NCBI GenBank assembly: GCA_965243775.1
Contig: CBDEWF010000075.1
Location: 62,001 to 126,000, forward strand
Origin: Sansalvadorimonas sp965243775
GTDB taxonomy: Bacteria > Pseudomonadota > Gammaproteobacteria > Pseudomonadales > Endozoicomonadaceae
Length of the DNA: 64,000 nucleotides
Direction: 5' to 3'
Positions 55,144 to 64,000 of the stretch are shown one piece after another; within the stretch, counting starts at the first letter, position 1, and every line of letters begins with the position of its first letter. The notes beneath the pieces are model-generated. The model was not told where the DNA came from, did not search any database, and saw only the letters and a program-made list of their open reading frames with translations. The translations under genes and the position numbers were made by a program.

Positions 55144-56341
55144 CGTTTTTAGCTCTGTACACGACAAAAAAGTGAGCTGGCAACGTAGCAAAGCTGCTAT
55201 GAAAGGCTGTGAAAAAAGAGCCATCGGAAGCAGCCATGGACATTGCCAGCTCACTCTCCCAGCAGATTAAGCCATATCTCGCTCTAAGCAAGCCGCGGCT
55301 TGAGCTTATTTCCATCTTGGTCATCAGCATTATTCAGTTGCGAACAGTGAATCTTACCCGCCTTGCCGCAAACTTCCCGGGTTTTGCTCAAACAGAGTCC
55401 TGCTATCGCCGTATACAGAATTTTTTCCAGAAGGTCTCCCTCGATACAGTCACTCTCGCCAAACTTATAGCCTGTTTGTTCGGCCCCGAAGGGCCTTGGA
55501 AGCTCAGCATGGATCGAACAACATGGATGCTGGGACGATCCAAGTTCAACATTCTTTATCTGGCCATTAACTACAAAGGTATGGCTATACCCCTGTTGTG
55601 GGTCATGCTCGACAAGAAGGGCAACTCGAATACTCAGGAGCGCATTGATCTACTGAACTTGTTTCTGGACATCTTCCCTGACCAGAAAGTAGAGCGCCTT
55701 ATGGCAGACAGGGAGTTCAAAGAAAAGAAATGGCTGGGTTACCTGGTCGAATATAACTGGCCCGTTCTGCCTTCGGATTCCAGTGAATACCCAGATACCC
55801 AACAAGCATCAAAACCGCCTGCTGCCTGTTCGGCGCATCTTCACCATAAAGGCTGGTGAACACATGGTGATACGCAAGCCTCGTAAGGTGTGGGGGCATA
55901 CAGTTTATCTTGCTGCTGCTCGGTCTGAGAAAGGTCTTATGGCTCTCATTTGTCAGGCTGACCCTGAACGTGCTGTTCAGGACTACCTGGAAAGGTGGCA
56001 GATAGAAACCATGTTCCAGTCTCTGAAAGGACGCGGGTTTAACATGGAGGAAACACACCTCACCAAGTTGGATAGAGCCTCAAAGCTACTGGGCATTCTG
56101 GCTATCGCTTTTGTCTGGTGTTACAAGACCGGCGAGTGGGTGAATGAGGAGAAACCTATTCGCACCAAGAAACACGGCAGGAAGGCCAAGAGCCTCTTCA
56201 GAGCCGGACTGGACAGGCTTCAGCGCACACTCGGCCACGTTGACCAATGGTTCAGTGATGCGCTTCAGTTTATAGCGTTACTCTTCGAACCCAGGCTGGT
56301 ACTGGGCTCGTGAGGAATTGTCGTGTACAGAGCGTTTTTAG
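55144..56341 (+). mobile_element. IS4-type insertion sequence, 1180 bp, with 9-bp TSD
   Basis: The element is 55153-56332, ending in inverted repeats CTCTGTACACGACAA and TTGTCGTGTACAGAG. It is flanked by CGTTTTTAG on both sides (55144-55152 and 56333-56341), a 9-bp target duplication. One transposase gene fills it, with an internal frameshift. A fragment of the same IS is at 40979-41129. Confidence 0.93.
55236..56313 (+). pseudogene. IS4-family transposase, frameshifted
   Basis: The DDE residues are recognisable: SMDRTTWMLG, RLMADREF and the YREK signature YLERWQIETMFQSLKG. Reading starts at the ATG at 55236 and continues to about 55762, where the frame shifts: the first frame runs into an unrelated stop at 55859, while the catalytic C-terminal part is read from 55783 to 56313 in another frame. 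One extra C in the CCC at 55761-55763 explains it, since removing it gives NWPFCLRIPVNTQIP. The flanking repeats are intact, so the break is recent or a sequence error. Confidence 0.88.
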
Positions 56342-56501
56342 TTTCATTCTGGCTGTATTCAGCGTTAAATTCCTGCGTCACATATTTCTTTATACTGCGA
56401 CATGACAGGCTTCTAACCTAACTTCAGGATCCGTATAAATACCTAAGCGGTGTGATGGCAGGGCACTGACGACCGCCCGGATGGTACTCCAGAAGCTCTA
56501 C

Positions 56502-56828
56502 TTAACTCTCAATAAAACGATGCGATAGCTGCTGAAGTATGGACTTGGCCTCAGCCATATCGCTCTTGATCTCTGAGGTATCACTTTCTAGAACAGAAAA
56601 TCTTGTTTCAAGCGCCGAGAATCTTGTTTCAAGTGTTGAGAATCTTGCCTCAAACGCTGAAAAACCTGTTTCCAGCGTTGAGAGTCTTGATTTTATATCG
56701 TGAAGAATGAACTGATTGCCTTCAACAGTCATATGGGTATGAAGTAAAGTGTGCTCTATTCTTCTCAGCCTTTCATCGGCTTCATCCTTGAACCTTTCAA
56801 GATTATCTACTCTGGCCTCAAGCGACAT
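56502..56828 (-). CDS. Short coiled-coil protein with tandem heptads
   Basis: From the ATG at 56828 (AGAGG upstream) the product has 108 residues. It starts SLEARVDNLERFKDEADERL and then carries four or five near-identical 7-residue repeats of the type FSTLETR/FSALETR, encoded by 21-bp DNA repeats at about 56595-56690. It resembles small multimeric coiled-coil proteins; the function is unknown. The frame is open upstream to 57032, but that part overlaps mutT antisense-free coding and is not credible. Confidence 0.7.
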   Translation of the reverse strand: MSLEARVDNLERFKDEADERLRRIEHTLLHTHMTVEGNQFILHDIKSRLSTLETGFSAFEARFSTLETRFSALETRFSVLESDTSEIKSDMAEAKSILQQLSHRFIES

Positions 56829-56896
56829 TGGAACTGCCTCTTCTCCTGATGGAACAGACAGATTAGCAGGGTAAAATGGAGTTGCCAGATAACCAC

Positions 56897-57838
56897 TTAC
56901 CACCAGGCAGAAGTCCCGGCAATCCCTTGAGCCCCCAGCCGCTGAGCCAGCATTAGATGGCTCGCGGCCATGCCTCCCTGACAGTAAACAGGAATTGCCG
57001 CACTTTCTACCATGGGGCCGGCATGAACCCAATCCAGTGGATTTGATTCAGGATGAGAAGCGGTTTCCAGCACCGGAGACAGGGTGGCAAATGATGCACC
57101 AACCTGAACAGCCTGCTCCAGCTGCAAACCGCTATGGCAGGATGCTCCCAGAAGCTTGTTACCACTATAGCTCCAACCCTCAGCATGGAGTGATCTCAGC
57201 TGTTCTGACGTCAGGTGCAAGCCGGCAATATCAGAATGCTCGAGCCATGAAACATCTCCCTTTACCAGCAACTGTTTTCCACTACCAAACAGTGGCAGTA
57301 ATGCTTCAACACACTCCCGGTACTGATCTTCTTCCAGCCAAGGCGCATGAAACTGAACCAGCGAAACTCCCTGATTGAAAGCCGCCGTTACCCGCTCCAG
57401 CAGCTCATCTCTGTCCTGAAAAGGGCCGGTGATCAGGTAGCACCCTGGCAAAATAGCAGCATTGAGAATGGGATAATTGGCAGCAGGGAACTGGTATTCG
57501 GACAGTCGTGACTTTTCTACCCAGCTAACCGGCTGCCCTTCTCGACCGTGAGGTTCACCAGAAAACCGTGAAACTCTCCAGACATCAAGTAATACAGACT
57601 TATCCGAATAATCATGCCTGATCTTGATCAGCGGACGAAATTCAGACGGCGTTATTCCCAGCTCCTCTTCCAGCTCTCGGATGAGCGCCTGCTCCACCCC
57701 CTCCCCAACTTCAACCTTACCGCCGGGAAACTCCCACAAACCACCTTGATGTTTATCAGAAGGCCTCTGAGCAATCAGAATACGGCTATTGTCATCGACA
57801 ATAACGGCTGCAGCAACATGAACTGGATGAACGGACAT
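56897..57838 (-). CDS. mutT: Nudix hydrolase (MutT) fused to a ThiE/TenI-like domain
   Basis: Residues 1-130 are a MutT-type 8-oxo-dGTP diphosphatase: AAAVIVDDNSRILIAQRP, then the Nudix box GGKVEVGEGVEQALIRELEE beginning at residue 39. Residues 131-313 resemble thiamine-phosphate synthase (CYLITGPFQDRDELLERV, LLVKGDVSWL, GLHLTSEQLR, LLGASCHSGLQLEQA, FATLSPVLET, PVYCQGGMA). This fusion is common in Pseudomonas-like bacteria next to argJ. Whether the second domain is active is not known. Start and argJ stop overlap (ATGA). Confidence 0.9.
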   Translation of the reverse strand: MSVHPVHVAAAVIVDDNSRILIAQRPSDKHQGGLWEFPGGKVEVGEGVEQALIRELEEELGITPSEFRPLIKIRHDYSDKSVLLDVWRVSRFSGEPHGREGQPVSWVEKSRLSEYQFPAANYPILNAAILPGCYLITGPFQDRDELLERVTAAFNQGVSLVQFHAPWLEEDQYRECVEALLPLFGSGKQLLVKGDVSWLEHSDIAGLHLTSEQLRSLHAEGWSYSGNKLLGASCHSGLQLEQAVQVGASFATLSPVLETASHPESNPLDWVHAGPMVESAAIPVYCQGGMAASHLMLAQRLGAQGIAGTSAWW

Positions 57839-59055
57839 CAGGTGCGGTACTCTGCATTGATAGTGACATACTCGTGGGACAGATCAGAGGTCCAGACCTG
57901 GGTGGAACAATCACCAAGCCCCAACGCAATTCGAATGGTATAGGATTCTCGATCCATAACCGCCTGACCATCTTCTTCCCGGTAGGTGTCGGCAACAGTT
58001 CCCTTTTCGCTAATCAAAACATCATCCAGCCAGATACGGGTCTGGTTAACATCCAAACCATCAACAGGAGCGCGGCCAACAGCGGCCAGAATACGCCCCC
58101 AGTTGGGGTCAGAAGCAAACAGCGCAGTCTTGACTAAAGGAGACAGTGCAACTGTATTTGCAACACTATGGGCCTGCTCGACAGAGACAGCCCCCTCAAC
58201 AGCTACCGCAACAAACCGGGTCGCACCCTCTCCATCCATCACCTGAGCCATTGCCAGATCCCGGCAGAGACCGTTGATCGCAACCGCCAAAGCCTCAAAC
58301 AGTGGATGTTCCCGACTGCGGATGAGTTCATTGCCTGCAGCTCCGGTTGCCACAAAAATGCAGGAGTCATTGGTGGAAGTATCACCATCAACTGTAATCC
58401 GGTTAAACGAGTTCTCAGCAACCTCAGACAGCAGTTTCTGGCACAGAGATCGCTCTACAGCAGCATCCGTGGCGATATAGGCCAGCATGGTCGCCATATT
58501 GGGATGGATCATTCCGGAACCTTTGGCAATACCCGTTACAGTAAACTCATACCCACCACACTGAACCTTGCGGGAAAAGCCCTTGGGACGGGTATCAGTA
58601 GTCATAATACCTTCAGCAGCCTGCCACCAGCCATCCTCAGACAGAGACTCAACGCACCCGGGAAGCCCGGCATTTACCCGATCAACAGGTAGATACTCTC
58701 CAATGACACCAGTAGAAAATGATAGAACCTGGCAGGGGTTGCACTGCAATAGTTCAGCAAGAAGTCCCGTTGTCGCTATAGCATCACAGATGCCCTGATC
58801 ACCAGTTCCAGCATTGGCATTACCAGTATTGACCACCAGAGCGCAGGGTGATTGACTCATCCGCTCCTGGCAGAGAAGCACTGGGGCAGCGCAGAATTTA
58901 TTTCGGGTAAACAAGCCTGCCACACTGGCAGATTCCGGCCAACGCATGACCACCAGATCCCGCCTGTCAGGATATCGGATACCCGCCTTAACGGTCCCCA
59001 GTTGAAAACCTGCCACAGGATAGAGTGTACCGGACGGTGCCAGCCCTGTTGCCAT
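57838..59055 (-). CDS. argJ: Glutamate N-acetyltransferase / ornithine acetyltransferase
   Basis: ArgJ recycles the acetyl group from N-acetylornithine to glutamate in arginine synthesis. The self-cleavage motif KGSGMIHPNMATML contains the nucleophilic threonine. NTGNANAGTG and ITVDGDTSTNDS (active-site loop) are typical. From the ATG at 59055, with GGGGGAAG just upstream, it has 405 residues, the usual length; the frame is open to 59127. It lies between secA and mutT and is coupled to mutT. Confidence 0.95.
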   Translation of the reverse strand: MATGLAPSGTLYPVAGFQLGTVKAGIRYPDRRDLVVMRWPESASVAGLFTRNKFCAAPVLLCQERMSQSPCALVVNTGNANAGTGDQGICDAIATTGLLAELLQCNPCQVLSFSTGVIGEYLPVDRVNAGLPGCVESLSEDGWWQAAEGIMTTDTRPKGFSRKVQCGGYEFTVTGIAKGSGMIHPNMATMLAYIATDAAVERSLCQKLLSEVAENSFNRITVDGDTSTNDSCIFVATGAAGNELIRSREHPLFEALAVAINGLCRDLAMAQVMDGEGATRFVAVAVEGAVSVEQAHSVANTVALSPLVKTALFASDPNWGRILAAVGRAPVDGLDVNQTRIWLDDVLISEKGTVADTYREEDGQAVMDRESYTIRIALGLGDCSTQVWTSDLSHEYVTINAEYRT

Positions 59056-59191
59056 ACTTCCCCCTGTTAAGAAACTCTTATTATCTAGTTTTTCTTTAGC
59101 GCATTCCTGCGTCGCCAGACATGGCAAAAAGGCAGGATATCCGACATCCCCCTTTACATGCCACTAAAACCACATAAAAAAAACTACCGCA

Positions 59192-59229
59192 TAAAAAAAG
59201 CCTTTCATTCGTTTATTGAATGAAAGGCC
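59192..59229 (-). terminator. secA terminator
   Basis: GCCTTTCATTC and GAATGAAAGGC form an 11-bp stem around a 7-base loop; a T7 run follows on the minus strand. Confidence 0.92.
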
Positions 59230-59252
59230 TTTCGATCAAATCAGGCGTTTAT

Positions 59253-61985
59253 TCAGACAATCTTGCCATGGCACTGCTTGTACTTCTTGCCAGAACCGCA
59301 GGGGCAGGGCTCGTTACGGCCAACCTTACGCCCTTCTCTGACAAATGGTTCTGAATGAGCTGTGCCTTCTTCGCCGGGCTGCTCATTTTTATCTTCCAGG
59401 GCCGCAGTCTGCTCATGCTGAAACTGCATACGACGAGCCAGCTCTTCACGACGCTGACGTTCCATCTCTTCAGTCTGGTCATCCTGCTGTACCTGCACAT
59501 GGGACAACACACGAATAACCTCATGCTTAATATCAGTCAGCATCTGGGAGAACAGCTCAAAGGCTTCGCGTTTGTACTCCTGCTTGGGGTTCTTGGCAGC
59601 ATAGCCGCGCAGGTGAATACCCTGACGCAGGTGATCCATGGTAGCCAGGTGCTCTTTCCACTTGTCATCCAGAATACGCAGCAGGATATGCTTTTCAAAG
59701 GCCTGCAGAGCCTCCTCACCAGCCAGTTTTTTCTTGGCTTCGTAGGATTCAACTACCTTCTCCAGAATCCGGTCACGCAGACCATCTTCATCCAAGGCGT
59801 CTTCCTCATCCAGCCATTTTTTAATCGGCAAGACTTCATTCAGCTCAGCGCTGATGCGTTTAACCAGACCGGTAATATCCCACTGCTCTTCCAGGCTCTG
59901 AGGCGGAATAAATTCATCAATGATACTGTTGACAACTTCAGCACGGATGTTGCTGACACTCTCAGCTACATCATCAGCAGCCAGAAGGTCATCACGCTGG
60001 GCGTAAACCACTTTACGCTGATCATTGGCCACATCATCATATTCCAGCAGCTGCTTACGAATATCGAAATTACGCCCCTCCACCTTGCGTTGGGCTTTCT
60101 CAATGGCGTTGGTCACCATGCGGTGCTCAATCGCCTCGCCCTTCTCCATGCCCAGAGCTTTCATAAAGTTCTTCACCCGGTCAGAGGCGAAGATACGCAT
60201 CAGGTTATCTTCCAGGGACAAGTAGAAGCGGGAAGAACCAGCATCCCCCTGGCGACCGGCACGACCACGGAGCTGGTTGTCGATCCGGCGGGATTCATGA
60301 CGCTCAGTACCAATAATATGCAAACCACCAGCTGCCAGAACATTGTCGTGACGGGTCTGCCATTCAGCCTTCAGTTTATCCAGCTGATCCTGAGAGGGAT
60401 TATTTAGAGAAGCTGCTTCTGCTTCCCAGTTACCACCAAGAACAATATCAGTACCACGGCCTGCCATGTTGGTAGCAATAGTAATCGCTCCCGGGCGACC
60501 TGCCTGGGCTACGATCTCGGCTTCCCGCTCGTGGAACTTGGCGTTAAGCACTTCGTGGGGAATACTGGCTTTCTTCAGAGCACCAGAAAGGATCTCGGAA
60601 GACTCTATGGACGCCGTACCTACCAGAACCGGGCGACCGGCATCCACAGTTTCCCGAATATCCTGAATGATGGCATCAAACTTCTCTCCCAGGGTCAGGT
60701 AGACCAGGTCGTTCATATCCTTGCGAACCATGGGCTTGTGGGTCGGGATAACCACAACATCCAGGCCGTAGATCTGACGGAATTCGTAGGCTTCTGTATC
60801 CGCAGTACCAGTCATGCCGGACAGGGTTTCATAAAGGCGGAAATAGTTCTGGAATGTAGTAGAGGCCAAGGTCTGGCTCTCAGCCTGAATGTTCAACCCC
60901 TCTTTCGCTTCCAGGGCCTGGTGCAGACCTTCAGACAGACGACGACCTGGCATGGTACGACCAGTATGTTCGTCAACCAGCATCACTTCCTGTCCCTGAA
61001 CGATATATTCCACATTCTTCTGGAACAAGGTATGAGCCTTCAGAGCAGCCTGGGCGTGATGCAGCAAATTCAGGTTCTGGGCTGCGTACAGACTCTCACC
61101 TTCAGGCAGCATACCATCTTTGGTCAGCACCTCTTCAATAAACTGGTGGCCGGCTTCGGTCAATTCAACCTGACGGGTTTTCTCGTCAACAATATAGTGA
61201 CCGATATTTTCCTCGCTGACCTCCTCACCCTCTTCGAACTGGCGCTTCAGACGGGGAGCCAGCTTGTTCATGGTGCGATAAAGTTCAGAGCTGTCTTCAG
61301 CAGGACCGGAAATAATAAGAGGAGTACGGGCTTCATCGATCAGGATGGAGTCAACCTCATCGATAACGGCAAAGTTCAGACCCCGCTGGAACTTGTCTTC
61401 CTTGCGGAAGGCCATGTTGTCACGCAGATAGTCAAAACCGAACTCGTTGTTGGTGCCATAAGTGATATCAGCCTGATAAGCTGCCCGCTTCTCTTCCGGG
61501 TTCTGCTGGGGAACAACAACACCCACAGTCATGCCCAGGAATTCATAGAGCGGACGCATCCAGTCAGCATCACGACTGGCCAGGTAATCATTCACGGTCA
61601 CGACGTGAACACCCTTGCCACTCAGGGCATTCAGATAAACTGACAGGGTGGCCATCAGGGTCTTACCTTCACCGGTACGCATCTCGGCGATACGTCCTTC
61701 GTGAAGAGTCATACCGCCAATCAGCTGCACATCAAAGTGACGCATACCCATGACCCGGCGACTGGCTTCACGGCAGACAGCAAATGCTTCGGGAAGCAGC
61801 TTGTCGAGCTCTTCTCCCCCCTGGGCTCTTTCTGCCAGGGCAGCACTGCGGGCTTTCAGTTCATCATCGGTCAGGCTTTTGAGCTCACTCTCAAGCTCTC
61901 CAATTGCTTTGACACGCTTGCCCATTCTCTTGAGCTGACGGTCATTCTGACTACCAATAATTTTTTTGATGAAGGATGACAACAT
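59253..61985 (-). CDS. secA: Preprotein translocase ATPase SecA
   Basis: The motor of Sec protein export. The 910-residue protein has Walker A MRTGEGKT at 102-109, the DEAD-like FAVIDEVDSILIDEARTPL near 205-223, helicase motifs ATNMAGRGTDIVLGG and QLRGRAGRQGD, and the C-terminal zinc/SecB-binding motif CPCGSGKKYKQCHGK. It lies between the M23 peptidase and argJ, as in Pseudomonas-type genomes. Confidence 0.97.
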   Translation of the reverse strand: MLSSFIKKIIGSQNDRQLKRMGKRVKAIGELESELKSLTDDELKARSAALAERAQGGEELDKLLPEAFAVCREASRRVMGMRHFDVQLIGGMTLHEGRIAEMRTGEGKTLMATLSVYLNALSGKGVHVVTVNDYLASRDADWMRPLYEFLGMTVGVVVPQQNPEEKRAAYQADITYGTNNEFGFDYLRDNMAFRKEDKFQRGLNFAVIDEVDSILIDEARTPLIISGPAEDSSELYRTMNKLAPRLKRQFEEGEEVSEENIGHYIVDEKTRQVELTEAGHQFIEEVLTKDGMLPEGESLYAAQNLNLLHHAQAALKAHTLFQKNVEYIVQGQEVMLVDEHTGRTMPGRRLSEGLHQALEAKEGLNIQAESQTLASTTFQNYFRLYETLSGMTGTADTEAYEFRQIYGLDVVVIPTHKPMVRKDMNDLVYLTLGEKFDAIIQDIRETVDAGRPVLVGTASIESSEILSGALKKASIPHEVLNAKFHEREAEIVAQAGRPGAITIATNMAGRGTDIVLGGNWEAEAASLNNPSQDQLDKLKAEWQTRHDNVLAAGGLHIIGTERHESRRIDNQLRGRAGRQGDAGSSRFYLSLEDNLMRIFASDRVKNFMKALGMEKGEAIEHRMVTNAIEKAQRKVEGRNFDIRKQLLEYDDVANDQRKVVYAQRDDLLAADDVAESVSNIRAEVVNSIIDEFIPPQSLEEQWDITGLVKRISAELNEVLPIKKWLDEEDALDEDGLRDRILEKVVESYEAKKKLAGEEALQAFEKHILLRILDDKWKEHLATMDHLRQGIHLRGYAAKNPKQEYKREAFELFSQMLTDIKHEVIRVLSHVQVQQDDQTEEMERQRREELARRMQFQHEQTAALEDKNEQPGEEGTAHSEPFVREGRKVGRNEPCPCGSGKKYKQCHGKIV

Positions 61986-62038
61986 GTTTGTTCAAATGCC
62001 TGAAATATCCGAATTCATTTCGCTCGTATTAGGGAGGA

Positions 62039-62056
62039 CTCACAACTGTTTGTGAG
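62039..62056 (-). other. Hairpin between M23 peptidase and secA
   Basis: CTCACAA and TTTGTGAG can pair around a short loop just after the peptidase stop. No T run follows, so it may modulate secA expression or stabilise mRNA rather than terminate. Confidence 0.35.
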
Positions 62057-62062
62057 CATATC

Positions 62063-62998
62063 CTAGCGACTGGCCCGGTAAACATATTTGGACGGATTAA
62101 CCGGGCGTCCATTAACCAGCACTTCAAAGTGAACATGAGGTCCTGTAGAGCGTCCAGAACTGCCCATTAAGCTGACAGTCTGCCCCTTATTGACAATATC
62201 CCCCACCTTCACCAAGACTTCCTTGTTATGGGCATAACGAGTGACATAACCATTGCCATGGTTTATCTCAACCAGAAGTCCAAAACCGCTACGGCGACCT
62301 GCCCAGGTTACAACTCCAGAACCCACGGCGACCACATCGGAGCCGGCCTTACCGGCAAAATCTACACCTTTATGCCAGGCCGGGCGACCGGTAAACGGAT
62401 CAGTTCTACGCCCAAAGGATGATGACATCCATCCCTTCCTGACTGGTTTTCCCGCAATAAACTGATCATCCTGAAGACTGCGTCCCAAAAGTATACTTTC
62501 CAGCACTTCAAGCTGCTCTGCCCGGCTGTCTATACGAACTGCCAGACTCTCAATTTGCTCTGAGAGTGTCGGTGGCTGGTATGCCTGCCCCGCTTCAAGA
62601 GACTCTTCTGGCCCCCCAAGTGCTGGAGGCACACCAAAATCAAACTCATCACCGGAAATATCAGCCATGGTTACCAACCTCTCTCCCAAGGCATCCAGTC
62701 GCATCAGCTGCCCCTGCAGCTGAGCTATCTGAACAGAGAGCGCATCCAGTTCGACAGCAGATTTATTACGAAGTTTCTCAACATCCTTTCTCTGACCAGC
62801 CAGTTCAGCCTGCAGGTTTTCCAGCTCTGTAGCTCTGGAGGATGTAGAAGAGATACTGTCAAGATAATGCCACCCGCCCAGGAAGCCTCCGACAATAAGG
62901 GAGAGGGAAAACAGACAGCTCACCCACGCCAGCCGCGCACCATTCAACCAGAAAGTGCGGCTCTTTCCATGGGGATGTCTAACAACGATTATCTTCAT
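62063..62998 (-). CDS. M23-family metallopeptidase, membrane-anchored
   Basis: A 311-residue protein with one N-terminal membrane segment (about 27-48), a periplasmic coiled coil (about 55-115, QIAQLQGQLMRLDALGERL) and a C-terminal LytM/M23 domain. The zinc motifs are present: HKGVDFAGKAG (HxxxD) and GPHVHFEV (HxH). So it could cut peptidoglycan, unlike degenerate EnvC/NlpD-type activators. The position between lpxC and secA is conserved in Pseudomonas relatives. Confidence 0.9.
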   Translation of the reverse strand: MKIIVVRHPHGKSRTFWLNGARLAWVSCLFSLSLIVGGFLGGWHYLDSISSTSSRATELENLQAELAGQRKDVEKLRNKSAVELDALSVQIAQLQGQLMRLDALGERLVTMADISGDEFDFGVPPALGGPEESLEAGQAYQPPTLSEQIESLAVRIDSRAEQLEVLESILLGRSLQDDQFIAGKPVRKGWMSSSFGRRTDPFTGRPAWHKGVDFAGKAGSDVVAVGSGVVTWAGRRSGFGLLVEINHGNGYVTRYAHNKEVLVKVGDIVNKGQTVSLMGSSGRSTGPHVHFEVLVNGRPVNPSKYVYRASR

Positions 62999-63235
62999 TG
63001 TTGCCTGAATCCACTCATACCAATCTGCACGGAATACCCATTACTGAGCAAATGGATACACAAATAACACGAAACCATTTCGATAACTCTCTTAAAGGGC
63101 TACCGCTTCTGGATGCAACGGTGGATACTACCAGATTAACAGCCAATGTGCGCCACACTCTAGCATTCTGGCAATCCCCCTTTCAACTATAGCCAACCGA
63201 GCAGCTGCCTGACCTCCCTACATTGAGCCCACATA
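62999..63235. other. Intergenic between M23 peptidase and lpxC
   Basis: Relatives often have a DUF721 gene here on the opposite strand. I see only short open frames on the plus strand (for example 62998-63192) that do not resemble that family, so no gene is called. Confidence 0.4.
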
Positions 63236-63262
63236 TAAAAAAGGCCATCACTGGGATGGCCT
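63236..63262 (-). terminator. lpxC terminator
   Basis: AGGCCATC, loop, GATGGCCT, followed by T6 on the minus strand. Confidence 0.88.
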
Positions 63263-63286
63263 AAATAAGAGAGATCAGAATTTCAA

Positions 63287-64000
63287 TCAGGCAATAACGG
63301 CTGTCGGACGGGCGTAGGAAATAGGCGCCTTCGCGGCATCTTCAAAAGTCACCACTTCCCAGGCAGACTCATCAGCAATCAGGGCACGCAGCAACTTGTT
63401 ATTGAGCGCATGGCCAGATTTTTGACCAATAAACTCACCAATCAGGCTGCTTCCCAGAAGATAAAGGTCACCTATGGCGTCAAGCATCTTGTGTTTGACG
63501 AACTCATCTTCGTAGCGGAGACCGTCTTCATTGAGAATTCGGTAGTCATCGACAACAATCGCGTTATCAACACTCCCCCCCAGAGCCAGATTTTGGGAAC
63601 GCAAGAATTCGATATCGCGCATAAAGCCGAAAGTACGGGCGCGGCTGACTTCTTTCACAAAAGAGGTACTGGAAAAATCAATACTGGCCTGCTGAGTCAA
63701 ACCACGGAACACCGGATGGTCAAAATCAATAGAGAAGCTGACCTTGAAGCCATCAAAGGGCACAAAAGTGGCAGACTTACCATCTTCCTCAACAGTCACT
63801 TTCTTCTTAATGCGAATAAAGCGCTTGGCTTTTGACTGTTCCTCTATGCCTGCCGACTGCAGCAGGAACACAAAGGGTCCGGCACTGCCATCCATAATAG
63901 GCACTTCATGGGCAGTCACTTCTACATACGCATTATCAATGCCAAGGCCGGCCATTGCAGACAGCAGATGCTCAACAGTATCAACGCGCACACCATCCTT
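63287..64000 (-). CDS. lpxC: UDP-3-O-acyl-N-acetylglucosamine deacetylase, C-terminal part
   Basis: LpxC catalyses the committed step of lipid A synthesis. The visible 238 codons include the zinc motif TVEHLLSAMAGLG and the second zinc/catalytic motif VKHKMLDAIGDLYLLG, plus FSIDFDHPVF and SRARTFGFMRD. About 65 N-terminal codons lie beyond base 64000; the frame is open through the edge (KDG precedes VRVDTVEH). It has its own terminator. In relatives it follows ftsZ. Confidence 0.96.
   Translation of the reverse strand, partial: KDGVRVDTVEHLLSAMAGLGIDNAYVEVTAHEVPIMDGSAGPFVFLLQSAGIEEQSKAKRFIRIKKKVTVEEDGKSATFVPFDGFKVSFSIDFDHPVFRGLTQQASIDFSSTSFVKEVSRARTFGFMRDIEFLRSQNLALGGSVDNAIVVDDYRILNEDGLRYEDEFVKHKMLDAIGDLYLLGSSLIGEFIGQKSGHALNNKLLRALIADESAWEVVTFEDAAKAPISYARPTAVIA

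Noticed and set aside
55236..56313. Programmed frameshifting in the transposase
   Set aside because: No slippery heptamer is apparent at the junction and the IS4 family normally uses one frame; a one-base insertion explains it better.
59355..61643. Long open frames antisense to secA
   Set aside because: Shadows of secA codon bias with no recognisable protein features.
62998..63192. Possible DUF721 (DciA-like) gene next to lpxC
   Set aside because: Position is right for relatives, but the 64 residues show no similarity to that family and there is no good ribosome-binding site.
1..64000. CRISPR arrays, prophage, rRNA genes
   Set aside because: No regularly spaced repeats, phage structural genes or rRNA sequence were found.

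Overview
The window looks like a chromosome segment of a host-associated marine gammaproteobacterium. I infer the Endozoicomonadaceae (Oceanospirillales/Pseudomonadales side) from three things: Pseudomonas-like gene order (clpB-pgeF-rluD | bamD, and lpxC-M23 peptidase-secA-argJ-mutT), enterobacterial-type sugar regulons, and many large low-complexity, coiled-coil or eukaryote-like proteins placed between core genes. The genus is an inference from content; no 16S gene is present.

Layout. 1-3.6 kb: PTS general proteins (ptsI partial, ptsH) divergent from an agaR-type regulator and the agaS amino-sugar-phosphate isomerase. 4.0-6.8 kb: two orphan proteins, one with a deaminase-like fold lacking its zinc ligands and one TPR-like. 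7.0-18.4 kb: a galactose/galactoside regulon, with a LacI/GalR repressor facing two operators, then galT-galK-galM-lacZ, then mglB-mglA-mglC. Galactosides enter by the Mgl ABC transporter, LacZ splits them, and GalM/GalK/GalT feed the Leloir pathway. galE is not in the window. 18.5-20.4 kb: a group IIC intron inserted directly behind the mglC terminator. 20.4-22.2 kb: an orphan coiled-coil gene, a 146-bp MITE with 9-bp target duplication, and a 103-bp nested inverted repeat. 22.2-28.4 kb: fhs, a STAS protein with a membrane-protein partner, and nucleobase salvage (uraA, upp, hpt). 28.5-32.8 kb: two large effector-like genes. 33-40.6 kb: mqo, a tRNA Met/Gln cluster, a secreted protein, a thiolase, a methyltransferase, a DUF3094-like small protein, ndh, and a tRNA Lys/Asn cluster. 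40.7-46.3 kb: an exact 259-bp direct repeat around an IS fragment, then a roughly 1600-codon coiled-coil gene carrying two compensating frameshifts. 46.2-53.0 kb: clpB, an orphan, pgeF, rluD, bamD, yacG. 53.0-56.8 kb: a putP remnant, a proline-rich protein with three CARD-like helical repeats and a nuclear-localisation-like tail, a 1180-bp IS4-type element, and a heptad-repeat protein. 56.9-64 kb: mutT/thiE fusion, argJ, secA, an M23 peptidase and partial lpxC.

The most unusual content is the set of orphan proteins that look directed at a eukaryotic host: the CARD-like repeat protein, a secreted protein with an SV40-like basic motif, the giant coiled-coil protein and an apolipoprotein-like amphipathic protein. 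Several short dispersed repeats also occur. Claims about host targeting are inferences from sequence character only.
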